A DNA stretch of 64,000 bases from Paenibacillus agricola (GCF_011440305.1 NZ_JAAOIW010000008.1:1-64000); one strand, 5' to 3'. Positions 19,392 through 27,872 are shown, numbered from the stretch's first letter. A program made the numbers and translations. The notes: a model not told the origin generated them from the letters alone.

Positions 19392-20567
19392 TTACTCCGA
19401 CCGTTGATACATTGCAGCATACGCCTTTTCCAATTCCTTACTTACTACCTCGTGCTGTTCGCTGGCTCTGGCTTCCGATATCGCTGCCTCTGCCTGGTGG
19501 CCTCCGATTTTCCCCAATGCCCATGCCGCTGAGGCGCGAATTTCCATTCTCACATCGTTCAGGAGTAAATCCCGAAGAACCGGTACGGCAGTCTTATCCT
19601 TAAAATGCCCAAGCCCCAGGATCGCATTGCGCTGGATCGGCTTCTTGCCGCGCCAAGCGGCCGAGCTGGATCCAAACCGCTCTTTGAACTCGCGATTGCT
19701 CATCGTCAGCAAGGGTAGCAGCAAAGGCTTGACCTGCTCCGCATCCGGCTGTAGCTCAGGCTGGTGGGTCCAGTTCATGCCCTTGTTTTTGGGGCATACA
19801 ATTTGGCACGTATCACAGCCATAGAGGCGGTTTCCGATTTTCCCCTTCATCGCATCATCTTCAATATGCCCTTTAGTCTGGGTCACGAAAGAGATACAGA
19901 CCTGTGCATTTAACTGCCCCGGACCCACCAAGGCTCCTGTCGGGCAGGAGTCGATACATAACGTACAGTCGCCACAGCTTTCTGTGACAGGTACATCGGA
20001 GGGCAATGGTAAATTGGTGACTATTTCCCCTAAGTAAACCCACGAGCCAAACTCTGGCGTTATGACGCAGCAGTTTTTGCCTACCCAGCCAATACCAGCC
20101 CGCTCCGCAACAGCGCGGTCAACCAAGGCTCCAGTATCGACCATGCTCTCCATCCTTGCTGTTGGGACGCGCTCACGAATCCAGGCTTCAAGCCGCTGGA
20201 GCCGATTGCGCAGCACTTGATGGTAATCCAAGCCCCATGCCGATCGGGAGAGCATCCCCCGATAAGCGCCTGGCTTGGAACGTGGTGCATCCATCAGCTT
20301 GGAAGGATAGGCGATGGCTATCGATATAATAGACCGGGGCTCTGCCAGGTTAAGTGCCGGATCTGTTCTCTTGTCGAGATCCGGCTCCTCGAAGCCGGAT
20401 TCATAGCCTTTTGCACGATGCTGTAAAAGAATCGATTTCAGCTCAACAAAAGGCTCCGCGCTGGAGATGCCTAATTTATCAATCCCAAGTGTCGAAGCTG
20501 CTTCCTGCATGTCTTGCTTGAGCTGGTACCAGAACTGACGGTTTCCAGGACCTATAGCTTCCGTCAT
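19392..20567 (-). CDS. queG: Epoxyqueuosine reductase
   Basis: Performs the last step of queuosine formation in tRNA, reducing epoxyqueuosine with a cobalamin and two [4Fe-4S] clusters. The 391-residue length and domain order fit QueG: N-terminal cobalamin-binding reductase (DYHQVLRNRL, DTGALVDRAVAERAGIGWVG), ferredoxin-like cluster motifs CGDCTLCIDSCPTGAL and CDTCQIVCPKN, then HEAT repeats (about 315-385). The start at 20567 (ATG after GGGGTGAT) is preferred to the upstream GTG at 20579. It is on the same strand as copy 1 of the HD-GYP-like gene with a 71-bp gap. Confidence 0.96.
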   Translation of the reverse strand: MTEAIGPGNRQFWYQLKQDMQEAASTLGIDKLGISSAEPFVELKSILLQHRAKGYESGFEEPDLDKRTDPALNLAEPRSIISIAIAYPSKLMDAPRSKPGAYRGMLSRSAWGLDYHQVLRNRLQRLEAWIRERVPTARMESMVDTGALVDRAVAERAGIGWVGKNCCVITPEFGSWVYLGEIVTNLPLPSDVPVTESCGDCTLCIDSCPTGALVGPGQLNAQVCISFVTQTKGHIEDDAMKGKIGNRLYGCDTCQIVCPKNKGMNWTHQPELQPDAEQVKPLLLPLLTMSNREFKERFGSSSAAWRGKKPIQRNAILGLGHFKDKTAVPVLRDLLLNDVRMEIRASAAWALGKIGGHQAEAAISEARASEQHEVVSKELEKAYAAMYQRSE

Positions 20568-20619
20568 GTTGTGGATCACCCCATTGTATAGAAGAGTCTG
20601 GATTTCGAAAAACTAAATC

Positions 20620-21213
20620 TTAAAGAATCTTGATTTTAGAAAACGGCCATAGTATCATCTCGGCACGCCCTTCAACTTTATCTACGGACACGGCTCCAAA
20701 GCTACGGCTATCATTGCTAGCATAACGATGCCGGTTATCCCCCATGAGGAAGACTGAACCTGCCGGAATCGTCATGGACTCGAAGCGGCCATCCTCGATA
20801 GGCGAATCCGTATAACTTTCCGCCGTTAATAAACCGTTAATATATAATTTGCCCTGCTGAATACGGACTTCATCCCCGGCTACAGCAACAATACGTTTGA
20901 CCAAATACGGCTGTTTAGCCTCCGTGTTATTAGGCTCCTTCACCACAATAACATCCCCGCGTCCAACAGTACCGATGTAACGGATGGTCTTATTAATAAA
21001 CAACCACTCATCTTCCTCAAGAGTAGGCTGCATGGAGGCTCCTTTTACCGTGGAAAGATGGAATCCATATTGATGGACTACAGCTACAACAAGCAAGGCG
21101 ATCGCGATGGATTTGATCCAATCCCATACTTCCGCCAATAACCCCGAATGTTCTACAGCCAATATTTCTCCTGAGTGCTTCTCATTTGGCTTTTTGGAAG
21201 TAAAGATGCCCAT
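20620..21213 (-). CDS. sipS: Signal peptidase I
   Basis: Removes signal peptides from exported proteins outside the membrane. The 197-residue protein has a single N-terminal membrane helix (about 30-48, DWIKSIAIALLVVAVVHQ). The catalytic Ser is in KGASMQPTLE and the catalytic Lys in VKRIVAVAGDEV. The Bacillales-type GDNRHRYASNDSRSFG segment is present. The C-terminus ends in a basic stretch. Its ribosome site lies inside the last codons of the DUF402 gene, so the two are cotranscribed. The symbol is a family choice, since Bacillales often have several sip genes. Confidence 0.95.
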   Translation of the reverse strand: MGIFTSKKPNEKHSGEILAVEHSGLLAEVWDWIKSIAIALLVVAVVHQYGFHLSTVKGASMQPTLEEDEWLFINKTIRYIGTVGRGDVIVVKEPNNTEAKQPYLVKRIVAVAGDEVRIQQGKLYINGLLTAESYTDSPIEDGRFESMTIPAGSVFLMGDNRHRYASNDSRSFGAVSVDKVEGRAEMILWPFSKIKIL

Positions 21214-21216
21214 ATC

Positions 21217-21777
21217 CTAAGCCTCCGTTCCTTGGCCTTTCCACTTTTCCCATTCTCTGTAATAGTAACGAACCCATTCTTCATGGAAGGGCGCCTGCCC
21301 CTGCTCGATCCGTTTAAGCAAATCTCTAAGTCCTTGCTTTACCTTAGACTCTACAATGGCGGAGTAATGGTACAAAAGCTTGTGCTGTTCATATTCATCC
21401 TGGTCAACCACATGGACAGCGCCATTCGGCATCTGGATTACATCCAGATCATAATCAATATAGGTAATAATATTGCTATTCAAATAGGGGGGAGAAGCAA
21501 CATTGCAATAGTACCGAACACCTGATTCTTCTAGCAGCGCTACAACATTAAACCATTGTTTAGGGATAAAAAAAGAAACGCCAGGAATCCGGCTAACCCA
21601 CTCTTTTCCATCGGCCTCTACAATTTTAGTCTGGCTGTTAATGAGAATCATCATGGACTCAGATTTATGCGATTCATGGTGAAGCGACTCAGGAACCAAC
21701 GCATTCTCAAGCCACATTCGGTGCAAATGGCCATCATGCTTAAAGCTTTTAATGATATGAGTGGAAAAATTCTCCAT
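21217..21777 (-). CDS. DUF402 protein (nucleoside tri-/diphosphatase, NtdP-like)
   Basis: A 186-residue soluble protein of the DUF402 family, similar in layout to Bacillus YgaC, which is annotated as a nucleoside tri-/diphosphate phosphatase. Features seen: N-terminal SFKHDGHLHRMWLENALV, the YCNVASPPYLNSNIITYIDYDLDV core with conserved Asp residues, and C-terminal EWVRYYYREWEKW. The activity is inferred from the family. The ATG at 21777 has AAGGG 9 nt upstream; an ATG nine bases earlier abuts that site and is less likely. It directly precedes signal peptidase I. Confidence 0.85.
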   Translation of the reverse strand: MENFSTHIIKSFKHDGHLHRMWLENALVPESLHHESHKSESMMILINSQTKIVEADGKEWVSRIPGVSFFIPKQWFNVVALLEESGVRYYCNVASPPYLNSNIITYIDYDLDVIQMPNGAVHVVDQDEYEQHKLLYHYSAIVESKVKQGLRDLLKRIEQGQAPFHEEWVRYYYREWEKWKGQGTEA

Positions 21778-21982
21778 AAGGTCCATACCCTTCTATTTTA
21801 ACGTAAGACCAATGGAGGCAATAGAAGCTTACAAGATGTGGCAGGCGGTACGGTTTGTTAAGCCCTCTTTGTTCGCTTCGCTCTTTTTGGTATTCAATCA
21901 TTCTTAGTTATATCTTGCATCTTGCACGTTCCTGCCGTAAATAATACCACATATAGTTCACTGAAAACAGTTAATCTAACAC

Positions 21983-22006
21983 AAAAAAAGCACAGCCTCC
22001 GCTGTT
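21983..22006 (-). terminator. Terminator of the acetyltransferase gene
   Basis: ACAGC-GGAG-GCTGT on the minus strand is followed by seven T residues. Apart from this, nothing was found in 21787-22057. Confidence 0.7.
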
Positions 22007-22057
22007 AGCGAGCAGACCATGCCCTAATAAACACCCTTGTTCCAGCAAATTCGGTTA

Positions 22058-22480
22058 TTACCCGTTTACAATGCTTAAGCGGTGTGGTGAACGCGAAAAA
22101 TCGGTAGCTTGGTAACCGGCTGATTCGTAAACCGGCAAAACCACTTCATTATGAATGTCTACAGTGATCATAATCTTGCGAACCTTGCGTTGTAAAAAAC
22201 GCTGTCTCATCGATTCGATTAAAGCTTTGCCATACCCACGGCGCTGGTATTCTTGTCCAACGGCAATGCGGTAATAATATCCGTTGTTATTGTCGATTGT
22301 ACCTATAATAACACCCACGATTTGTTCATTTTCGATAGCAATAAGTACAAGTTCACTATCCCATGAAAGTTGTCTTGTTAAAGCCTCCATTGTTTCTTCA
22401 TAACAGGCTTCGGTTAATACGTGCTTGAACAACTCGGTAACAGCAACATAGTCAGACAAATGGAAGGAACGAACAAGCAT
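22058..22480 (-). CDS. GNAT family N-acetyltransferase
   Basis: A 140-residue acetyl-CoA-dependent transferase. The acetyl-CoA pyrophosphate loop is clear in RIAVGQEYQRRGYGKALIES (R/Q-x-x-G-x-G/A). The N-terminal strand LVRSFHLSDYVAVTELFKHV and the C-terminal NEVVLPVYESAGYQAT complete the fold. The substrate is unknown. The ATG at 22480 has GGGGAGAG upstream and is preferred to a TTG 24 bases earlier. It is monocistronic. Confidence 0.9.
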   Translation of the reverse strand: MLVRSFHLSDYVAVTELFKHVLTEACYEETMEALTRQLSWDSELVLIAIENEQIVGVIIGTIDNNNGYYYRIAVGQEYQRRGYGKALIESMRQRFLQRKVRKIMITVDIHNEVVLPVYESAGYQATDFSRSPHRLSIVNG

Positions 22481-22607
22481 TATTTGGAACTCTCCCCACG
22501 ACAAATTTTATAGGCTTTATCTAGTATAAAATACGACAAATCCAGCCATATTCCTTCTTATTTATTAGAAAATACATAAAAAACTTCATATATCTTTAGC
22601 AATCTCA

Positions 22608-22635
22608 TGAAAGCGCTATATATTAAGCGTTTTCA
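22608..22635. promoter_or_regulatory. cre-like inverted repeat upstream of sodA
   Basis: TGAAAGCGCT and AGCGTTTTCA form a 10-bp inverted repeat (one mismatch) around an 8-bp AT-only spacer. Each arm looks like the strong half of a CcpA catabolite-responsive element. It lies between the divergent acetyltransferase and sodA genes, 207 bp from the sodA start. The role is inferred. Confidence 0.5.
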
Positions 22636-22731
22636 AGGAAGATAACTAAAACACTTACAAAATATGGAGTATTTTTAGAAATTCGTTGAAATAAAAGGGT
22701 ATATGAATCCTCATTTAAAGAAATCATAATT

Positions 22732-22761
22732 TTGTATCTAAGCCTGAAAGGTACTTAATAT
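22732..22761 (+). promoter_or_regulatory. Possible sodA promoter
   Basis: TTGTAT (22732-22737) and TAATAT (22756-22761) are separated by 18 bp and lie about 40 bp before the leader mini-ORF. Both boxes are imperfect. Confidence 0.4.
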
Positions 22762-22803
22762 ACATACATGTTGCTTTTATATCGAATATAGGAGATAATA
22801 GGT

Positions 22804-22830
22804 ATGAATTGGAACTTACATATACTTTAG
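22804..22830 (+). CDS. Eight-codon leader mini-ORF of sodA
   Basis: ATG plus seven codons (peptide MNWNLHIL) and a TAG stop. AGGAG lies 9 nt before the ATG, as good a ribosome site as that of most genes here. The TAG overlaps the first base pairs of the TAGGAGG site of sodA, so terminating ribosomes would sit on the sodA ribosome site. It could couple or tune sodA translation, or it could be chance in an AT-rich leader. No other sequence evidence supports expression. Confidence 0.4.
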   Translation: MNWNLHIL

Positions 22831-22842
22831 GAGGTAATACGA

Positions 22843-23460
22843 ATGGCTCACCAATTACCGGCTTTACCTTATGCAAACAATGCTTTGGAACCACACATCG
22901 ACGAAACAACGATGATGATCCATCATGATCGTCACCACAACGCATATGTTACCAACCTGAATGCTGCATTGGAAGCCCATCCAGACCTTGCTTCCAAAAC
23001 CATCGAAGAATTAATCGCTGACTTGGACAGCCTTCCTGAAGGTATCCGCGCAGCAGTTCGTAACAACGGTGGCGGACATGCCAACCACTCCTTGTTCTGG
23101 GAAGTTATCGGACCTAATGGCGGCGGCGCACCATCCGGCGCATTAGCTGATGCTATTACTTCTGAGCTTGGCGGATTCGACAAGTTTAAAGAAGATTTTG
23201 CAAAAGCTGGCGCTACTCGCTTCGGCAGTGGCTGGGCTTGGCTTTCCGTAACTCCAGCAGGCAAGCTTGTTGTAAGCAGCACGCCAAACCAAGACAGCCC
23301 TATCTCCGAAGGCAACACGCCAATTCTGGGTATGGATGTTTGGGAGCATGCTTACTACTTGAAATACCAAAACAAACGCCCTGATTACATCGCCGCTTTC
23401 TGGAATGTAGTTAACTGGGACGAAGTCGCTACACGTTATGCCGCAGCTTCAAGCAAATAA
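22843..23460 (+). CDS. sodA: Superoxide dismutase (Mn/Fe type)
   Basis: Converts superoxide to oxygen and hydrogen peroxide in the cytosol. The 205-residue length is standard. Metal ligands: His in [12 protein letters not shown], His in NHSLFW, and Asp and His in [33 protein letters not shown] and FGSGWAWL are family hallmarks. The Gly and Gln positions favour the manganese form, as in Bacillus SodA. AGGAGG precedes the ATG by 8 nt. An eight-codon mini-ORF and a cre-like repeat lie upstream, and a strong terminator follows. Confidence 0.97.
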   Translation: MAHQLPALPYANNALEPHIDETTMMIHHDRHHNAYVTNLNAALEAHPDLASKTIEELIADLDSLPEGIRAAVRNNGGGHANHSLFWEVIGPNGGGAPSGALADAITSELGGFDKFKEDFAKAGATRFGSGWAWLSVTPAGKLVVSSTPNQDSPISEGNTPILGMDVWEHAYYLKYQNKRPDYIAAFWNVVNWDEVATRYAAASSK

Positions 23461-23472
23461 GTATCCATATTG

Positions 23473-23505
23473 AAAAGGAGGGGCACTATGCCCCTCCTTT
23501 TTTTG
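23473..23505 (+). terminator. sodA terminator
   Basis: GGAGGGGCA pairs with TGCCCCTCC over a 3-nt loop, followed by a run of T. Confidence 0.95.
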
Positions 23506-23935
23506 TCTATACCTTTGGAGCTCTGAATGGCTGCCCTTGACCCCTTATCAGCACCAGCAATATCCACATGCTAGTTTAATGGCAACATTTCCGCAATTAG
23601 ATTTTATTTCAATGGTGAAAAGCCTGTCATACTGCGAAAAAAACAAACAAAAAAACGCTGCCTAGGCAGACGGGTTGGTTAGCACTATGGAGCTAAGAAA
23701 ATTAAAGAATCTGACCGCCACCGCAATGTTAGGAAGGGGCTGCATGCGTCGGATCGCCTTGCTATCGGTACAAGTAATTTGATATTCTCTTGGCTTTTGT
23801 AGCATTTTACACAGAAGTATGTCTAAAGATGTGGAATAATGTAGCTACGAACACATGACCTACGACTCATAACAGATGACATCTAGACTACGTCAACGTG
23901 TCCTTTATACTAGTAACGTAAAGGTGGCTGGTGCT
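23506..23935 (+). other. Gene-free leader before HD-GYP copy 2
   Basis: About 430 bp without a credible gene. It contains an A-rich stretch (about 23638-23655), the palindrome CTGCCTAGGCAG, a TTAGC/GCTAA hairpin just after it, and a GC-richer segment to about 23770. I compared it by eye with cyclic-di-GMP riboswitch consensus elements and found no match. It may be a long untranslated leader or simply spacer. Confidence 0.35.
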
Positions 23936-25054
23936 ATGAGACTACTTCCTCTTGCCATGGTTAAACCGGGAATGCGCTTGGGTAAGCCGATTATTTCTGA
24001 AAAGGGACAAATTTGGATAGGTTATAACATGGAGCTCAGTCAATCTATGATTAACAAGCTGATCCAATTAGGCTACCAGCAAATATATATAGTGGACAAG
24101 AGGACCGATGATATTTATATAGAAGAGGTCCTACGGGAAGAAACACGGAGCTTGCTTAGCGGACAATTAATGCGCACCTTCCAGACCTTGCAGGCCTCTA
24201 GGTCATTAACGCTGGGGGATCGAAACGTCTTATCCAAAACCGCCCATCGCTGTATCGGATTAATCAGAGAAGATTTGAAATCCTATACAAGGCCCTCTGC
24301 CGATACGATTATGCTTATGGTCTTAAATCGGAGCTCCTTCTCCATTGTCGAGCACTTTTACCAGAACGCACTCCATGTATGTGTGTACGCGATTCAAATT
24401 GGTATGATTGAAGGCTATAGCTCTGTAGACCTGGAGGCTCTTGGACTTGGCGCCATGCTCCATGATATTGGCAACTCACTGGTCCCCCAAGCCCTGTTAA
24501 CCAAAAAATCCTCGCTCACCAAGATGGAATTTGCCCAAATCCAAAAGCATACCGAGCTTGGCTTTAAGCTGCTGCGTGAAATACCCGGCATCCCGATCCT
24601 TTCGGCTCATTGCGCCTTGCAGCATCATGAGAAGGTAAACGGTACCGGATATCCGTTGGCATTGGCCGGCACCCATGTACATCCCTTTGCCCAATGGGTC
24701 GGATTACTGGACGCTTATGATGCTATGACCAATCCTCGGCCCTATCGTGCCTCTTTGCCACCCGACCATGCATTAGAAAATCTTTTCACGGGAGCCGGAA
24801 CGTTGTATGATAAGAGTAAGGTGGAATTTTTCCGAAATAAGGTGGCCATTTATCCCGTAGGCCTTAGTGTTCGCTTAAGCACCGGACAAACCGGCATTGT
24901 TTCCAAAATCAACCCGTCGTTCAAACAGCGACCTGTGGTAAGGGTTTTGACCAATGAGCATGGTGAACAGCTAAGACATCCTGAGGAAGTGGATTTATCA
25001 AGCCATCTTCACATCATGATCTATCATATCGGAGAGGAAGCATTCGTTCATTAA
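23936..25054 (+). CDS. HD-GYP-like domain protein (copy 2)
   Basis: A 372-residue paralogue of the protein at 18.3 kb. The N-terminus has MVKPGMRLGKPIISEKG. In the HD domain (about 165-300), the usual HDIGK is HDIGN, and the usual HHExxDGxGYP is HHEKVNGTGYP, so two residues normally conserved near the metal site are changed. The C-terminus YPVGLSVRLSTGQTGIVS parallels copy 1. Phosphodiesterase activity is therefore doubtful, and it might act as a sensor; this is inference. The ATG at 23936 has AAGGTGG 9 nt upstream; the frame open from 23876 has no site. A Crp/Fnr regulator starts 23 bp after its stop. Confidence 0.87.
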   Translation: MRLLPLAMVKPGMRLGKPIISEKGQIWIGYNMELSQSMINKLIQLGYQQIYIVDKRTDDIYIEEVLREETRSLLSGQLMRTFQTLQASRSLTLGDRNVLSKTAHRCIGLIREDLKSYTRPSADTIMLMVLNRSSFSIVEHFYQNALHVCVYAIQIGMIEGYSSVDLEALGLGAMLHDIGNSLVPQALLTKKSSLTKMEFAQIQKHTELGFKLLREIPGIPILSAHCALQHHEKVNGTGYPLALAGTHVHPFAQWVGLLDAYDAMTNPRPYRASLPPDHALENLFTGAGTLYDKSKVEFFRNKVAIYPVGLSVRLSTGQTGIVSKINPSFKQRPVVRVLTNEHGEQLRHPEEVDLSSHLHIMIYHIGEEAFVH

Positions 25055-25077
25055 GCCAGAAAAGAGATGAAATCCTT

Positions 25078-25764
25078 ATGGTAAGTTTAGTCCCATTATT
25101 GCAACGTGTTCCTTTATTTCAGGATTTATCGGTCAGTGAGCTCGAAATCATTGCTCCACTGTTTGTAGAGCGCGACTTCAAAAAAGGTACAATCTTGTTT
25201 TTCGAAGCGGATTTGGGTGAAGAGTTTTTCCTGATCCAATCAGGTGTCGTCAAAATTTATCGGATCGATTATGCGAAAGAGATTATCCTCGCACTGTTTC
25301 GTGATGGGGATTTTTTTGGAGAGATGTCGTTAATCCAAAAGGGCCTAACCCGCTCTGCTACAGCAGAAACCTTGGAAAACTGCAAAATCTATACGTTGAT
25401 ACGCTCGGAATTTTTCCAATTTCTCGAACGGAGCCCAAAGCTCAGCCTTCGGCTGCTTGAGGTTACCATGGAGCGGCTCCGTAAAGCCAATGAGCAAATC
25501 TATGACCTTACATTTCTTGACGTTCGCATGCGCATCATTAAAGTCGTCTGCCGGCTTGCTGAAGAGCATGGCACCATTAAGCAAGGAAACTGGATGATCA
25601 ACATGAAGCTGACCCACCAACAGATAGCCAACCTCGCCGGAACCGTCAGGGAATCGGTCACGAAGGTGCTGCAAGAGCTGCAGGAGGATCAAATCATCGT
25701 CATTGAGAAAAAAATGATTTACATCAAAAAGATGGAGGCTATGAAAAGGCTGCTTCCTCTTTAA
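25078..25764 (+). CDS. Crp/Fnr family transcriptional regulator
   Basis: A 228-residue regulator. The cyclic-nucleotide-binding fold covers about residues 10-125 (LFFEADLGEEFFLIQSGVVK, then FRDGDFFGEMSLIQ). The long dimer helix is around 125-150, and the winged helix is around 165-220, with recognition region LTHQQIANLAGTVRESVTKV. There is no Cys cluster as in oxygen-sensing Fnr. It follows HD-GYP copy 2 closely on the same strand, suggesting one transcript. Some Crp-family proteins respond to cyclic dinucleotides, so a functional pair is conceivable but unproven. Confidence 0.9.
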   Translation: MVSLVPLLQRVPLFQDLSVSELEIIAPLFVERDFKKGTILFFEADLGEEFFLIQSGVVKIYRIDYAKEIILALFRDGDFFGEMSLIQKGLTRSATAETLENCKIYTLIRSEFFQFLERSPKLSLRLLEVTMERLRKANEQIYDLTFLDVRMRIIKVVCRLAEEHGTIKQGNWMINMKLTHQQIANLAGTVRESVTKVLQELQEDQIIVIEKKMIYIKKMEAMKRLLPL

Positions 25765-25791
25765 TTTTTTTCTTAAGGTTTCTTCTTGAGC

Positions 25792-26937
25792 TTACTTCTT
25801 GCTACAGGACGCAAAGTATTGATTTAAAATTTTCAAAAATACATTCGGGAACGCGTAAGCTTCCATCGCCTTGCTGTCTACCCATTGATAGTGAGTAGGC
25901 AGCAGCATACCTGCATCGGTTGGCAACACGCCAGGCTCCATGCTGCACAACACAATTTGCATATCCCAATGAATATGGCTGAAGGTATGCTCCGCATGCA
26001 TAAACCAACGTTCCGGAACAACACCAATCGTCTCTTCAGCAAGCTGCTCTACCAGCAGGTCAAACAATACGGGTACAGCCTCCGCAGAGGAGGGCTGGGC
26101 TTCCTTGTAGCTAAATGGCACTTCCGTATGGGGCAGCTCCCACATCCGGGCAAGTAGCCCTTCCTGAGGCCGCTGACGGATTAAGACTTTGCCTGCATGG
26201 TCTCCACTCCCTGCAATTAAAGCAGCCATACGCCATTCGGGGCGAGGCGGCTTGGCTTTCTTCTTAATCGGCAGCTCCTCCTCCATTCCCGCTTCGCGGG
26301 CTGCACAATGCTCCATCACAGGACAGGTCAGGCAAATTGGAGAACGAGGCTTGCAAACCATTGCGCCCAATTCCATTAACGCTTGATTGAAATCACCCGC
26401 TGTGCCCTCCGGAATTAATTTTTGCGCGAGCTTTTCCATCAGAATGCGCGTCTTGGGCTTCATAATATCTTCCTCAATCAGAAAATATCTCGATAATACT
26501 CGCATGACATTGCCGTCTACAGCAGGCTCCGGCTTGTTGTAAGCTATGCTTAGAATCGCTCCTGCTGTATAGGGCCCCACGCCTCGAAGCGAGGAAATTT
26601 CCGCCTTCGTATTCGGAACCGTACCTTCATAACGCTCGTGGACCTCGCGAACCGCTCCTTGTAAATTACGTGCCCGCGAATAATAGCCCAAGCCCTCCCA
26701 AAGCTTCAGCACATCCTCCTCAGGCGCTTCCGCCAGCGCTTGAACCGTCGGAAACCGTTCTACGAAACGATGAAAATAAGGAATCACCGTGTCTACACGC
26801 GTCTGCTGCAGCATAACCTCCGATATCCAGATATAATAAGGGTTTTTACTTCTACGCCAAGGAAGATCCCTCCGATGCCGGAGGTACCAGGAGAGCAATT
26901 CGGTTGAAAAATATTGTTGTTTATGTGTCTTGTCCAT
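25792..26937 (-). CDS. mutY: A/G-specific adenine glycosylase
   Basis: Removes adenine mispaired with 8-oxoguanine, preventing G-to-T changes. The 381-residue length fits. The N-terminal catalytic domain has WISEVMLQQTRVDTVI, the helix-hairpin-helix LRGVGPYTAGAILS with catalytic Asp in VDGNVMRVLSR, and the [4Fe-4S] motif CKPRSPICLTCPVMEHC. The C-terminal part (about 235-375) is the Nudix-like domain that reads 8-oxoG. The ATG at 26937 follows GGAAGGAGAACAC and is preferred over one 15 bases upstream. It is divergent to an AraC regulator across about 68 bp. Confidence 0.97.
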   Translation of the reverse strand: MDKTHKQQYFSTELLSWYLRHRRDLPWRRSKNPYYIWISEVMLQQTRVDTVIPYFHRFVERFPTVQALAEAPEEDVLKLWEGLGYYSRARNLQGAVREVHERYEGTVPNTKAEISSLRGVGPYTAGAILSIAYNKPEPAVDGNVMRVLSRYFLIEEDIMKPKTRILMEKLAQKLIPEGTAGDFNQALMELGAMVCKPRSPICLTCPVMEHCAAREAGMEEELPIKKKAKPPRPEWRMAALIAGSGDHAGKVLIRQRPQEGLLARMWELPHTEVPFSYKEAQPSSAEAVPVLFDLLVEQLAEETIGVVPERWFMHAEHTFSHIHWDMQIVLCSMEPGVLPTDAGMLLPTHYQWVDSKAMEAYAFPNVFLKILNQYFASCSKK

Positions 26938-27005
26938 GTGTTCTCCTTCCATTAGTAGATGTTATGGTATAATAAATCGCAGCTTTTAGTAAAGGAGTGA
27001 GAACG

Positions 27006-27869
27006 TTGTTGACTCCCGGCGAACTGGCAGCCCGACTGAACAAATTAGTCATTTCCCTGCTGCTTGTCGGCCATCAAAAATGCAGCCCCGAGTGGCGCCA
27101 ACTGCCCAGAGCCATCAGGCATCATTCGATTTGGCTAATTATTAAAGGAAAAGGCAGCTTCACGATTAACGGCACCCATTATCCGGCAGAGCCCGGCAAG
27201 TTTTTCTCATTCATTCCCGGTATGGAAGTCGAACGCGAAACCGATCCCGAGCAGCCACTGGAGTATTATTTCTTCCGTTTTCATTATACGGAAACTTTTG
27301 ACGAGAAGGAACAGTGGATTTCCCGAAGCTCTGAGGAATCGCCATTTCCACTGGCGGGCATGTATACCGTACACAATGCACCACAGCTTATTTATTTGTT
27401 CGAGCAATTGGATATATTATGGAAGCGCAGAGGGCATATGACTGCTATGCGGCGAAAAATATTACTGCTGGAGTTTTTTTTGACGCTGATCCAGGATTTC
27501 CGTGCACAAAAAGTTGCCGGAAATACCACAGCAGCCATTGAGCTGACCCAGGATTATATGGTTGTCCATTATCAAGAGCCCTTAACGCTGGAGAGTTTGG
27601 CTCAAATGGCGGGCTTAAGCATCAGCCATTATTCCCGGCTGTTCAAAAAATATATCGGCTACAGCCCCATCGATTATTTGACCCATCTACGCGTCGATCG
27701 CGCCAAGGAGCTGTTAATGCTGTCCGATTACCGCCTGAAATCGATAGCGAGCAGTGTAGGATATACAGATGAGTTTTATTTCAGCCGTATTTTCAAAAAA
27801 GTAACCGGCGTTTCCCCCCGCGACTATGCGAAGAAGCATCGGATTGTTACGGCAGCGGACCGCAATTAA
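27006..27869 (+). CDS. AraC family transcriptional regulator
   Basis: A 287-residue regulator. The N-terminal cupin-like sensing region covers about residues 10-150 (HHSIWLIIKGKGSFTING, YYFFRFHYTE), and the C-terminal pair of helix-turn-helix motifs about 180-285 (LESLAQMAGLSISHYSRLFK, then SIASSVGYTDEFYFSRIFK). Such proteins usually sense sugars. The start is probably the TTG at 27006: the frame opens with a GTG at 26997 that overlaps the AAAGGAG ribosome site, whereas the TTG lies 8 nt downstream of it. Next comes a membrane protein and a cytochrome c gene on the same strand. Confidence 0.88.
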   Translation: MLTPGELAARLNKLVISLLLVGHQKCSPEWRQLPRAIRHHSIWLIIKGKGSFTINGTHYPAEPGKFFSFIPGMEVERETDPEQPLEYYFFRFHYTETFDEKEQWISRSSEESPFPLAGMYTVHNAPQLIYLFEQLDILWKRRGHMTAMRRKILLLEFFLTLIQDFRAQKVAGNTTAAIELTQDYMVVHYQEPLTLESLAQMAGLSISHYSRLFKKYIGYSPIDYLTHLRVDRAKELLMLSDYRLKSIASSVGYTDEFYFSRIFKKVTGVSPRDYAKKHRIVTAADRN

Positions 27870-27872
27870 GGG

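Noticed and set aside
23638-23675. Minus-strand terminator (CTGC-CTAG-GCAG followed by T-rich sequence)
   Set aside because: The stem is weak and no minus-strand gene ends there.
23506-23935. Cyclic-di-GMP riboswitch before HD-GYP copy 2
   Set aside because: The conserved GEMM core elements were not found by eye; kept only as an unexplained leader.
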